DNA of 64,000 nt, taken from contig NC_061121.1 in NCBI RefSeq assembly GCF_002878395.1, forward strand, positions 44,873,717-44,937,716, given 5' to 3'. Positions 11,455 through 22,080 of this stretch are shown one piece after another (position 1 is the stretch's first letter; each line of letters starts with the position of its first letter). The DNA comes from Capsicum annuum (Eukaryota > Streptophyta > Magnoliopsida > Solanales > Solanaceae). The translations under genes were made by a program, and so were the position numbers. Below the pieces are notes generated by a model. That model was not told where the DNA came from. It made no database searches and was given only the letters and a program-made list of their open reading frames with translations.

Positions 11455-13570
11455 TATAACACCCCATAGTCGTAATACTCTTTTAATGTGTCAAAAATAA
11501 CCTTTAGGACCCCCATAGTGATGGTAGATCATGTGTTGACGTTTTGGGAGGTGTTGGGGCTATTTTAGGACCTCAAAACTAAGTAGGCATCATAAAGTAG
11601 AGCCTAGGCGGTAGCTAGGATCCACATTGCCATCGCCTATCACCTCTAGAATTGCTAAGACATGGCTTAGGTGCCTTCCACCTTGTGCTAGGTGATGGGA
11701 AAGGCGCCGCCCATGTTATGGCTATGCCATGGGCTAGGCGGCGCCCACTTAATGGTTAGGCCATGGGCCGGGAGCCGCATGCCTAATGTTATACGACATA
11801 GGGTCACTATTTTTGAGTTATTTCAAGGGAAACAAAGACTTTTTACGTTCCATAACCATCCCTAAACATCTTTACATAAAATTAAAGTTCCTAAATACGT
11901 ATTAACACTCTCAAATCCCTAGTTCATCTTCCTAGAAACACAAGAGGAGAAAAACAATTTAGGGTTCGAACATTCAAACTTAAAGGGTTAGTTTCGTTAT
12001 GATTTCTTCATCCTTAAGGTATGTGGGGCTATCCAAAATCTCATGGAGATAGGTTTTATGATTTTAAAAAGCTTTAAAGTTATATATGTATGTGTATGTA
12101 ATGAGTTTTGAGAAATTCTTTAAGAGATGTATCATGAATCTAGTTTGATGAATGTACGTAATTGCCATGGGGTTTTTTCCGTAAGATTGATTTATAATAT
12201 CGTGCATATGTGATTTGAGTTTGAAAAGTGAGTTATGAATGTGATTTGTGAAATCCCCTTCCCCATGATGTAATTTATGGACTTTGCATGGTATGAATTG
12301 GGAATTATTTTTGAGAGCATGAATTTTAGGCCCCTTTTTGAACGTGATATTTATGTGTAACTAAATGTTGGGGATGATTTATGAAGGATGATGTTTTCTC
12401 GAGTCTTAAATGCCTCTTGGTCAATTATACTTTGTTATTTCATATGTTTTTAAGGAGGCTATTCTTGTTCTAAAGGCTCTCATGTCCTAATGGAAATAAT
12501 GTATGAATTAAATGATTGAATTGACCACCGCATGTTTAAGTCTTGAAAAGAGAGTGTGTTTACATAAGTGTTCATGTGCTTTTAAAATGAGAACTCTCTT
12601 ATGATGTTTAAATCTTTTGAGTGGTCATTTATACATTTTGAAATGAAAAGGACTAAGAATGTGATATGCTATGATATGGCTTGCAAGTCTAGGTATGAAG
12701 ATACCTATTATTAAATGCCCTTAATTATGAAAGCAAAGAATGTTTTAAAGGTATGAAACAGGGTTTTAAAGAACTAAAAACTGGGTTTAAATAGAGCTAG
12801 CTGGTTACCCGAAGAAGGCTTGAGTTCAGATAGCTCCATCCCAAAATCGTGCTTTGCCGATATGGGTTTTATGTGCTATTCGACAAGTGGGATAGCATGG
12901 TATGTTGTCAAGTTTGGCATATCTTTTCATGAATACTCAATTCTTGTGGAAAACCTGGATTGGGGGCCTGGCCGCCAGGTTATGGGTGGAGATCCACATA
13001 GCCCATGTATTACCATGTATGTAAGATGACCCATCTAGCTCAGAAATAAAATAAAGAGTGAGTCATGATTTCAAGAAGATGTTTTGAAGCTCATCAAATT
13101 ATACCCATGAATTTTCAAATGTTTTTTGATGACATGTTTTTATGAAATGCTCTCACCTATGTTGTATAAAAATGTATTTTGTTTTTTGGTTGTTCTGCGT
13201 ACCAGTACCTTTGTGTTTTGACCCCTTATATTTCAGGTTCTGCGGTATAGTCCAGGGGTCTACCTCACCAGTTTAACACTTGGGATATGATAGAAATAGG
13301 TGAGCCATCCATCTTTCGGAAGACATTTATTTATATGTTGAGTCTTTCAGTTTATGGTCCAGCCTGGGGCTTTGTCCTAGTTTAGATAGTAGTTTTCATT
13401 AGAGTCTTCATAGACAAAAGTTGAGTATTGTATTGTAATATTTGTTGACACAATTGTATTATAAATTTCCCTTGAGTTTTCATCATACCTTCCGCACTTT
13501 GATTATGTATGGATTATGCTTATAGTTTGGGATTCCCATCGCGGTCAGGGCCTCGGCTCAGGTCATAATA
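11455..13570 (+). repeat. N element 3' LTR, unit 1
   Basis: About 2.1 kb, starting tataacacccc (TG decayed to TA) after a polypurine tract and ending ggtcataata where the family has a gtcgtgaca-like end. It matches 26594-28334 and the reverse complement of 47927-50205. A donor-like TTAAG|GTATGTGG lies at 12014-12025 (GT at 12019). The stretch 12402-12760 is identical to 27572-27930 although neighbouring parts differ clearly. No TSD could be tested, because the N 5' end lies outside the duplicated unit. Confidence 0.85.
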
Positions 13571-14232
13571 GAAGGATCATATAGGATTATGATATGAATG
13601 AATTCAAAAAAGCTACATGTGCAACTAAACATATTCGAGGTCCGATATTAATTTGGTGGGATATGAAAAGAAAGTCCGACCAAACATGGAGGGCCTTAAA
13701 GGAACTCTTAAGGGGTGCCCATGTACCATTGGGGTTTATGAAGTTTTGTAATGTTGATCCAAGAATAGACTCTCACTCTGTAAAGTAAGCATTTGTGGGG
13801 TTCCGGGATGCCTCCTTGTGCTAGATGATTGGTGCTATAGAAACTACATCATTCCAACAATGGTTGACCATATAGGTGTAACTCAAGACCCTCTACTTGT
13901 TCCATACTTCTTGGAAGGGTACAATATTTTCTTCACCCGATGTGGGTACTATGAGGAAGTTTGGTAAGACATCTTCCTCTTAGAACACAAATATTTCTAT
14001 TTTGGTGCCAATTGGTTTGCACAATATAGAGTTCTCGATGTGCAAAATTGGCCTAATATTGTTAGGGACTAATGGGGAAATCATTTCTTTCCAACCGTTC
14101 TTCCTAAATCTAAAAGAGATGTTACCACTTACTCTAAGCCTAAAGAAATTAAAAGACAAAATATTGAGAGGAGTAAGGGAGTGCAAGGTGGAAATCCAAG
14201 AGAGGAAAAAGGAGAAGTTGAGAGAAGTGTAG
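13571..14232 (+). pseudogene. H element gag-protease remnant, unit 1
   Basis: Old Ty3/gypsy polyprotein piece. An open stretch at 13594-13788 holds a gag-like segment (IRGPILIWWDMKRKSD, TWRALKELLRGAHVP) like the capsid block WW..L....TW.ELK..M..RFVP. Decayed protease-like sequence follows immediately; it is readable in unit 2 as CYRNYIIPTMVDHIGIP and EVWCDIFLLEHGHLFLG. The usual second half of gag with the zinc knuckle is missing between the two blocks in both units. Several stops and shifts show it is dead. I cannot assign the clade. Confidence 0.65.
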
Positions 14233-14669
14233 TGAGGGGGTTGCCATCAATCAGAGATAACAATGTTTGTCCTTCTTTTAATAAGGACATGTGTTTAGGT
14301 AACAACATGGAAAATGGAGGAGATCAAGTGCCAAAAGAGAAGATTTCCTTTGAAGATTTGACGAGGGCAATCTTCGATGCTTCCAATGCTTATGGAGGAC
14401 CTTTACACCAAGGTAAAGAAGAAAATTCTCAATAAACTCAAGGTAAAATAGCTAACTCTTACACTTTTGTGCATGTGAATGATGATTGTGTGGCTAGTAG
14501 TCCAATGAGTATGAGTATTAGCCTACCTACATGTGATTCTAATGGTTCTTTGCCTCTTGATGATGATGTACAAGTTGTAAGAGTGGATACACCAAATGAT
14601 CCCATTGATGAGCGAATTAACTCTTCTTATAATATCAATTTGTGTCCACCTAGTGTTGAAGACATTACG

Positions 14670-14681
14670 TTGAATGATAGT
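14670..14681. repeat. Target-site duplication of retroposon R, left copy
   Basis: ttgaatgatagt recurs at 15064-15075. The match may extend four more bases with one mismatch (acat versus tcat). Unit 2 has the single, uninterrupted site at about 29452-29466. A duplication of 12 to 16 bp is typical of target-primed reverse transcription rather than an LTR integrase. Confidence 0.9.
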
Positions 14682-14685
14682 ACAT

Positions 14686-15063
14686 TATTAGCAACAACAA
14701 ACTTAGTGTATTCCTACCAAGTGGGGTCTGGGGAGGAGGGGGTAAAATTTACGCAGTCAATACCGCTACCTCCAAAGAAGTAGAGAAACTGTCTCCGATA
14801 GACCCCGGCTCAAGATAATGAATAGTTAACAAGGTCACAGTTATACATGAAATAGGACGGGTGGAAAAACCAAAATAAGAAATGAGAAATAACAAAAATA
14901 GAGCTAAAAGAGACACGAAAATAAGAGCAATACAAAAAAGAAATAGGTAGTAGATTATACTAACGGCTCCTTCCAATGAACATAGTCCTAGGTTTACTAA
15001 TCCGGCTACGCTAGAGCTCCCAAACTACTATTTACAACCCACACACGCACTAACCTTCTACCC
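14686..15063 (-). mobile_element. R: short non-LTR retroposon (SINE or 5'-truncated RTE-type LINE)
   Basis: An insertion of about 380 bp, present in unit 1 only. Read on the minus strand it ends in a conserved 3' segment (gggtctatcgg, agaccccacttgg, cactaagt) followed by a short TTG-repeat tail. From memory this 3' end is shared by plant Au/TS-type SINEs and their RTE LINE partners. The 5' two thirds are T-rich and I see no clear pol III A and B boxes, so a truncated RTE LINE is as likely as a SINE. A 75-codon minus-strand frame inside it is very hydrophobic and probably chance. Confidence 0.75.
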
Positions 15064-15075
15064 TTGAATGATAGT
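15064..15075. repeat. Target-site duplication of retroposon R, right copy
   Basis: Second copy of ttgaatgatagt, followed by tcatcatcttgtagaa, which continues the interrupted H region as in unit 2. Confidence 0.9.
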
Positions 15076-15397
15076 TCATCATCTTGTAGAAATTGTGTTG
15101 ATCAACTTATGTGCAAAACTGGTCCACCACTTGACAATGTTTGTGATGTGATTAATGAACCTCAAGTGAGTGATGAAATTGAAAATGTTGTTCAAGAAAA
15201 TAGGAGTGACCCTTTGAGTATGTTTTTTAGTGAAGATTCTAATGCTTGCTTAACTCATAGGGATAATCATGTGTTTGAAACATTTTTGATGCTTGATAAT
15301 TGTCTTTTAGAGAGTGAACTTGCATATTCTACATACATGGATAAACCCTTCCCTATTTAAGAATAATATCTTTTCTGAAGATGACAAAATCACTCCT

Positions 15398-16354
15398 CAT
15401 GATAAATCTATTCCTATCTAAGCAAACTCCTCCTACTTCAATTTAAGAGTTCATTCCACCGATGTCTTATGTATACAAGTCCTGCCTATGTCTAAGGTTT
15501 GATTTCTATATGTAAGTCATGTCATGTTTCAACCTCCAAGTTTCATCAAGTCCAGTGTTTCTTGTATTCAATCTCTATGTTATGATGTTTATGATCCATA
15601 AATCCGTGTCCCAAATTAAGCTTGGTTCTAAGAAACTATGTTCTTATATGTTACTGATTCATTTTATGTTGGGATTAGCCAAAATGATAAAGTTTGTGCT
15701 AAATCATGACAACCTCAGCTCTGAAAATGAGAAGGAATAGGTTCAAGTATGAATCCCTATCTCAATCGATTAACTTCAGGAATTCCAATCATATGTTATT
15801 CGAATCATGATGTAAGTGTTCATGTTTCTCACTATGGTCTGTCCTAAGAACTCATGTTGTGTTGTGTTTACACCGAACGACACTTTATATATGATCCAGA
15901 CACTAGATATATGTAGCACTTTGTGTCTATTGTATCTTATCTCAAGATCATATCCCACCTAGAGTAGTGAAATAGGTATATGTTATAAGCGAATAGTGTT
16001 ACTCTATTTCATGATGCTTATGCTCAGGTCCTTTAATGACCGTCCATCTATTAGTATAATGGTAGTTGTGGAAGCGTAGTAATATTTTAAGTAGTGAAGT
16101 AGATGCCCTTGAAGGTGAAAATTTTTATGTGATATCTTTAGCTAAGGTTATAGGTGAAGGTGGAAAGAAAGATATGAACTTTCATTATGTGAAATAGTAG
16201 GAAGGAGATATGTGGAAAAAATCTTTGTGAGAGTGATTGAAATTGCTGGACTTAGTGGCGAGATCCTTGAAGTGGGTGTAGTAATGATAGGCTTGAGTGT
16301 TGTGATTGATGAAAACACAAACCAATATGCTATGTGGTTAGTACTCCTTGAATT
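15398..16354 (+). mobile_element. N element internal region, unit 2, part before E2
   Basis: Starts at catgataaatctattcc, matching unit 1 from about 332, directly after H sequence: this is the junction of the tandem duplication. It holds the uninterrupted version of the E1 target (cactatggtctgtcctaag, about 15830-15848). A 73-codon frame (15519-15740) resembles that at 396-689 but lacks its start region, so I regard both as non-coding. E2 interrupts it after 16354. Confidence 0.85.
16350..16354. repeat. Target-site duplication of E2, left copy (gaatt)
   Basis: gaatt precedes the E2 5' LTR and recurs at 25982-25986. The empty site is intact in unit 1 near 10831 (ccttgaattaaaat). Confidence 0.95.
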
Positions 16355-18621
16355 TGTAAAACCCCGCGAAAGTCTTAGTTGCTTAAGTCCCTTAAAGTGT
16401 GCCAAAAGAGGTCCCAAACATAGAAAAATTTAGCTAAGTGTTGGGACTTAGTCTTTTCCAAATCCTTCGTACTTTGAGGATTTTACTCATGACCTTCTCG
16501 ACCTTGGAAAGTTGATTTTTAAGTTTATTCATGATCGGGGAAGTTAATAGTACATCTCGGGTGAGTTTTGGAATTTTCGGACACATGTAAGGGCATGTTT
16601 GGTGCGGCAAAATAGAAGCTCGGGGTGATTATCCAGCGGTGTCTCGGCTAGTCTGGTACCTGGGGGGTACCTGCGAGGGAAAAGGTGGTGCCTCGCATTG
16701 AGTGGCGCTCCAGGTGCCGCGGGGCCCTGGCCAGTTCAGCTGGGGTAATTTTGTAGTTCAGTTCCACATTTTTAAGGGCAATTGGGTCATTTTCTTCACC
16801 CCAATCTACCTAAACACAGATCAAAGCATATTCTAACCACATAAGGCTTATTTTTCATCAATTCCTCTCAAATTAAAAACCCTAAATTTCAAAACTCAAC
16901 CCCAAGAATCCCAAAATTCAACCATTATTTTTCTAAATTGGTTTAAGATTCAAGGTTCCCAATTTGAGAGCTTCAAGAATCCTCCTTCAAGAACACAAAT
17001 AGAGACTCAAAAGCAATCTTGTTCATCTAGTTCATCATCCAAGGTATGTGGAGTTTGAACAAGAACAATTCTCTTATTTTTGTGCCCCAAAACTTGAATT
17101 TTATTAAAGATTTTATGATTTTCAAGTTGGGGTTTATGCCCAAAGTATCTTATTTTGAGTTTATGTGTTTGGAAGTGATTTAAGCCTTGAATTGCATGAT
17201 TTAGCATCTATTGATGTTTTGATTTGAGAATTTATACCATGAATTGCACATCCTTATTGTGAATTGATATTTTCAAGTGTTTTTAAGATACTTGTCAAGA
17301 ATTGAGCTTCATTATGAAATTGTGATCATTTAAGTACATATGTATGCTTTAAGTCTAGGAATGAATCTTGATATTTGTTAAAGTATTTCAAGAAGTGTAT
17401 TGATATTCCAATAAGATTATGATTTTAAGACTCTTTGATAATTGTTTACTAAGATTCAAGAAAGAAGTTGATCTTTTGATCCTAAGCTAAGATAGGGAAT
17501 CCATATTATTCTTATAGTTCATGATTTAAAGAAAAGAAAAGCATAATTGGTTTTCATTATAGACCCTTGTGCTATTTTAAGGTGGATTTTCCCTAAACGT
17601 TCTAAGCAATAAGTATGGGAGTAGTATTTAGCACCTAGTTGGGTATGATTCTAAGGTCTGATACCCCAGAACTATGTGCCACCGTAGTTTTATGATTTAC
17701 CATAGTGGGCTAAGATAGTGATCACTAAAGTTAAGGTTCTATTCAGATGGCAAGGGTAGAACAGCTCTCCCCAACATGGGCAAAATGTTGGACTCCATGT
17801 CAGCTCACATTGTTTATGTCGGTTAGAAGAAACTGTCAAGCTAAGTCCTGAAGTTCTATAGTTCTTAAGTCCTAAAAGAAGAGGTAAACAGAAAAGTTTT
17901 TAGAAAACCAAGTGTAAAGGCATACGAATTTATTCAAATTATGTTTTATGAAAGTAATTAGCTTTCAGATTTCAAATGTAAAAAGTGAGACCTTTCTACA
18001 CTTAGACAGTATGTTTTAAAGAGATAATTTAAGTAGAACTTTTAGAACCGAATATGATGGCTCACAAGATTTATAAAGTATGAATTGCTCTTATTATTTC
18101 AGATTTCAGTGTTTTAGACATTCCAGCTTACGTGAGTCATTTAGATTTAACATACATTGATTTTGTAAAGTATAATGATGTTTTCTTATGCATTGCACCC
18201 CATATCCTCAGTACATCCTCAAAGTAATGATCCACATATATGTCTATGTGCTATATAAGCTTATAATGTAGGTTTAGGTGCTCAGTATCAGCATTGTGAG
18301 TAGTTCGATCATCTCTATCTATGCTCCCACAGTTGGTGAGTCCTCATTATTCAAGGGCCTACTTCTTCAGATTTCCAGCTTTCATAAGTAGTTGAGTTAT
18401 CATTTTCAGTTTAGTCTGAGTCTGTTGGGGGTCTGTCCCAATGATTTAGATAATGATTTTAGTTATTTTAGTTCTGATTTGACATGATATAGTATTATTG
18501 CTTGATTTATTTATCCTAAAGTAAGCCCCAGATTTAGTAACAGACTCAAAGGGTTAGCTTGGGGCTACTCATAGCCTTCAGCATCGTGTGATGTCTTGGG
18601 ATATTATTTTAGGGCATTTAA
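16355..18621 (+). repeat. E2 5' LTR
   Basis: Starts TGTAAAACCCCG and ends at a decayed tttaa where the 3' copy has ttaca; about 2267 bp. It contains a GC-richer stretch (16610-16740, tacctggggggtacc), the leader ending near aaccctaaa, and a donor-like CCAAG|GTATGTGG with GT at 17044. Confidence 0.92.
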
Positions 18622-18625
18622 AACT

Positions 18626-18637
18626 TGGCATCATAGC
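18626..18637 (+). other. E2 primer-binding site (tRNA-Met type)
   Basis: tggcatcatagc matches TGGTATCAGAGC at 10 of 12 bases and lies four bases after the LTR, as in E1. Confidence 0.82.
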
Positions 18638-18824
18638 CTAAGGTTTAAAGAGTCCTAGGGAGTCAGACAAGCTACGTTACGTAGAGTCTTGATCATGGAT
18701 CTGAAGCGTACCACATTTATGAGCAAGAGGTTATGGGACGTTTTAGGAAAATCATCTCTTTATTTTATGATTTTCGTACCTATAACTGTCTCTATCTATT
18801 ATTAAATCGTGCTCTCTTATGACA

Positions 18825-19880
18825 GAATATACCTTCTCGTAGAGCTAATGCCTGTAGGAATAATAACCAGCCACCTCAGCCTATTGATCCCCTGGATGAG
18901 AATATGTCTCATGCTGAATTTCAGGCTGCCTTTCAGGTGATAGCCCAAGTTGTGACCGCGATTATTCAAGCCAATAATCAGGCTGTAGTACCGCGTTAGC
19001 AAGAAGGTGATTTAGCCATATCCAGGCTTTATGACTTTATGAGAATGAATTTGCCCAAATTTTTTAGGTCAAAGGTAGGTGAGGACCCGTAGTTGTACCT
19101 TGATAAGGTGAAAAAGATCACCCAAGTCATGTATATTGTTGAAGAGGAGAGCGTAGAGTTGGCCTCTTATCGGTTGAAAGATGTTGCCTATGATTGGGTT
19201 GTCGTGTAGAAGAAAAGTAGGGGTAAGGATGCAGCTCCCATGAGTTGGCAGGTATTTTAGGATGCTTTTCTAGATAGGTTCTTTTCATGGGAGTTTTGGG
19301 AGGCCAAGGTTGAAGAGATCATGAACCTGAGGCAAGGCTCAATGACAGTAATAGAGTACTACCTTAAGTTCAACCAGTTATCTAAGTATGCTCTTGATTT
19401 GATAGCTGACACCAGATCTTGTATGAGTAAGTTTGTTACTGGAGTATCGGGGTTGGTAGTCAAGGAGTGTAGGACTGCTATGCTTATTGGAGATATGGAC
19501 CTTGCTAGAATGATGATTCATGCCTAGAAAATCAAGGCAGAAAAGTTTAAAGAAAGAGAGAGAGGGAATAAGAAGGCTAGAATAGGGCAGTTTGAGTATG
19601 GTCAAGCTAGATCTCATGGAGGAAATCCTTCACAGTTTCAGAGTCATTTGCCTTTTCCAGCACCATCTTTACCTAGTTCCCCACACCCAAAACCAAGAAA
19701 GAGCAGTGGGGTAAGTCTTCCATGTCCAGGTCCCAAAATAGTATGAGTGGTAAGCCCAGTTATCCTCCATGTGCTAAGTATGGTAGGACTCATCCAGGTA
19801 AGTGCTTGGCCGAGCAGAAGGGTTGTTTTAGTTGTGGCAAATTGGGTTATATAATTAGAGAGTGACCGTATGCTAAGTAG
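18825..19880 (+). pseudogene. gag: E2 gag remnant
   Basis: The start region encodes IPSRRANACRNNNQPPQP and NMSHAEFQAAFQV, like the gag start of this lineage (the start Met is lost, giving Ile). The capsid part follows (MNLPKFFRSKVGEDP; YRLKDVAYDWVV; then 19321-19527 with MNLRQGSMTVIEYYLKFNQL). TAG codons cut it near 18997, 19090, 19207, 19258 and 19525. The zinc knuckle reads CFSCGKLGYIIRE and is then cut by TGA in place of the last part, with the His also changed to Tyr. The nucleocapsid is therefore non-functional. Confidence 0.88.
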
Positions 19881-20039
19881 GGAAACAGAGGTGATCGTCC
19901 CTAGACTCAGGCCACCAGTACATACACTTCTGTAGATCGCCCAACCCCTCCTCAGGGTGCTTCATCCAGTACCGGTGGTGGTCCATACCAGAATTAGTTC
20001 TATGCTTTATCATCCCACCAGGAGTAGAAGAACTCCCTA

Positions 20040-20575
20040 GATGTTGTTACTAGTATGCTTCGTGTATTACATTTTGATGTGTATGAGTTGTTGGACCCTG
20101 GGTCGAGTTTCTCGTGTGTAACCCCACTAGTTACAGTTAATTTTTAGATAAGTTCTAAAAAGATCCTTAAGCCTTTCTTAGTTTCTACATTAGTAGGGGA
20201 ATCAGTTATTGCCAAAAGGGTTTATAGAAAGTGTCCCATTACTTTCCTTCATAAGGTCATGTTTGCAAACTTGATAAAGTTAGATAAGATTGACTTTGAT
20301 CTTATTTTGGTTATGGATTGGCTCCATTCTTATTATGCATCTATAGATTATTGCAGCCGAGTGGTAAAGTTTTAGTTCCCTGATGAGCTAGTCTTTGAAT
20401 GGTCAGATAATTCAGTGTCTCCGAAGAGTCATTTCATATCTTATCTTAGATCTAGAAAGCTAATCTCCAAAGGGTGTATCTACCACCTAGTTCGAGTCAA
20501 AGATGCTAAGTCTGAGACTTCAACAGTTCAGTCAGTCAGCATAGTTAATGAGTTTTCAGATGTCTTTCCCAAAAA
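20040..20575 (+). pseudogene. pol: E2 aspartic protease remnant
   Basis: The active-site block reads YELLDPGSSFSCVTP (about 20085-20130). A stop follows soon after, then relics of KRVYRKCPITFLHKV and the DFDLI strand (about 20290-20310). In 20415-20675 the linker toward RT is readable ([39 protein letters not shown]). Stops and small shifts are scattered through it. Confidence 0.82.
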
Positions 20576-21450
20576 TTTACCAGAGGTACCTCCCACTAGG
20601 GAAATAGAATTGGAATTGATCTTCTACCTGATACTCAGCCTATTTCCATTCCTCCATATCATATGGCTCCCGTAGAACTTAAGAAATTGAAAGAGCAACT
20701 CAAGGATATTTTAGATAAAGGTTTTATAAGGCCTTGTGTTTCTCCATGGGGTGCTTCCGTCCTATTCGTGCGAAAGAAAGATGGTTCTTTGCGTATGTGC
20801 ATTAACTATCACCAGCTGAATAAAGTCACAATAAAGAACAAATATCCTCTTCTTAGAATTGATGACTTATTTGACCAAATCTAAGGTGTAAGTTATTTCT
20901 CAAAGATTGACCTTAGATCCGGCTATCGCTAGCTTAAAGTAAGGGAATGTGATATTCTGAAGACAACCTTCAGGACCCGTTATGGTAATTTTGAGTTTCT
21001 AGTCATGTCTTTCAGGCTAACTAATGCTCTAGAAGCTTTCATGGACCTTATGAATCGAGTGTTCAAGCAGTATCTAGATATGTTTGTTATAGTATTCATA
21101 GATGATATCCTCGTGTACTCTCATAGTGAGGTTGATCATGTAGACCATCTTCAAATTGTGCTACAGACTCTTAGAGATCATAAATTATTTGCCAAATTTA
21201 GCAAGTGTGAGTTTTGGCTAATATCAGTAGCCTTTCTCGGTCATATTATTTCCGCTGACGGCATTAGAGTTGATCCCCAAAAGACAGAAGCCATAAGAAA
21301 CTGGCCTAGACCAATCTCTCTGTCAGACATTAGGAGTTTCTTGGGTCTAGGTGGTTATTAAGGCTACTTTTTTGAAGGTTTTTCATCTATTACGTCTCAT
21401 ATGTCTAGATTGACCCAAAAGAAAGTTAAGTTTCAGTGGTCAGATTCCTG
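20576..21450 (+). pseudogene. pol: E2 reverse transcriptase remnant
   Basis: RT blocks are clear: [38 protein letters not shown] (the usual Asp in CIDYRQLN is Asn here), RIDDLFDQI, then TAA at 20882-20884 and a TAG in the GYHQLK block. After 21005 come [20 protein letters not shown] and [15 protein letters not shown] with the catalytic Asp pair intact, [15 protein letters not shown] and [10 protein letters not shown] stop at 21359-21361 ends the frame. Confidence 0.9.
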
Positions 21451-22080
21451 CGAGAAGAGTTTTTAGGAGTTAAAGACTCGACTCACCTCAACCCCAGTCT
21501 TAGCATTATCGGATGGTACCGAAGGTTTTGTAGTGTATTGTGATGCCTCTAGAGTTGGTTTGGGTTGTGTATTAATATAGACAGTTGAAGGCTCATGAAA
21601 AGAATCACTCAACCCATGATCTTGAATTAGCTGCTATTGTGTTTTTTTTAAAAATCTCGAGACACTATCTGTATGGTGGTCATGTTGGTGTGTTCACAGA
21701 TCACAAAAGCTTACAATATGTATTTACTTAGAGGGAGTTGAATCTTCATCAAATAAGGTGGTTAGAACTGCTCAAAGATTATGACATAAGTGTGTTATAT
21801 CATCCGAGCAAGACCAATGTAGTAGAAGACGCCCTTAGTAGATTGTCTATGGGCAGTGTTGCTCATGTGGAGAATGATAAGAAGGAGTTAGCTTGAGAAG
21901 TTCATCGTTTGGCTAGGTTGGGTGTTAGATTGGTTGATTCAGCTGAGGGTAGCATTTGGGTGCATCATAGTGTAGAATCTTCTCTAGTCTCTTAGGTGAA
22001 GGAGAAACAGGATCAGGATCCCATCTTAGTTAAGTTGAATGAGCCCGTTACAGACCAAAAGGTAGAAGTTTTCTCCAAGG
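21451..22080 (+). pseudogene. pol: E2 RNase H remnant
   Basis: Contains [15 protein letters not shown] with the catalytic Asp present, then a gap: the [10 protein letters not shown] block is missing, so a small deletion lies near 21580. [32 protein letters not shown] and [17 protein letters not shown] follow in pieces, ending in a decayed DALSRLSMGS. Several TAG codons interrupt. Confidence 0.83.

Larger units (their letters stand above)
14181..15397 (+). pseudogene. H element downstream acidic region, unit 1
   Basis: A low-complexity, Asp/Glu/Ser-rich coding-like region following the H protease remnant, in pieces 14181-14435, 14469-14690 and, after the R insertion, 15064-15360. Recurring phrases such as NNMENGGDQVPKEK, SSPMSMS, LPLDDDV and SSCRNCVDQLMCKTGPP are shared with unit 2 at 29013-29706, so this was once translated or is at least co-inherited. 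I do not recognise a domain. The region ends abruptly at about 15397, where unit 2 begins. Confidence 0.6.

Noticed and set aside
14749..14976. 75-codon minus-strand frame with a long hydrophobic stretch
   Set aside because: It lies inside retroposon R in a T-rich part. Hydrophobic residues follow from T-rich codons, and no start context or family is seen.
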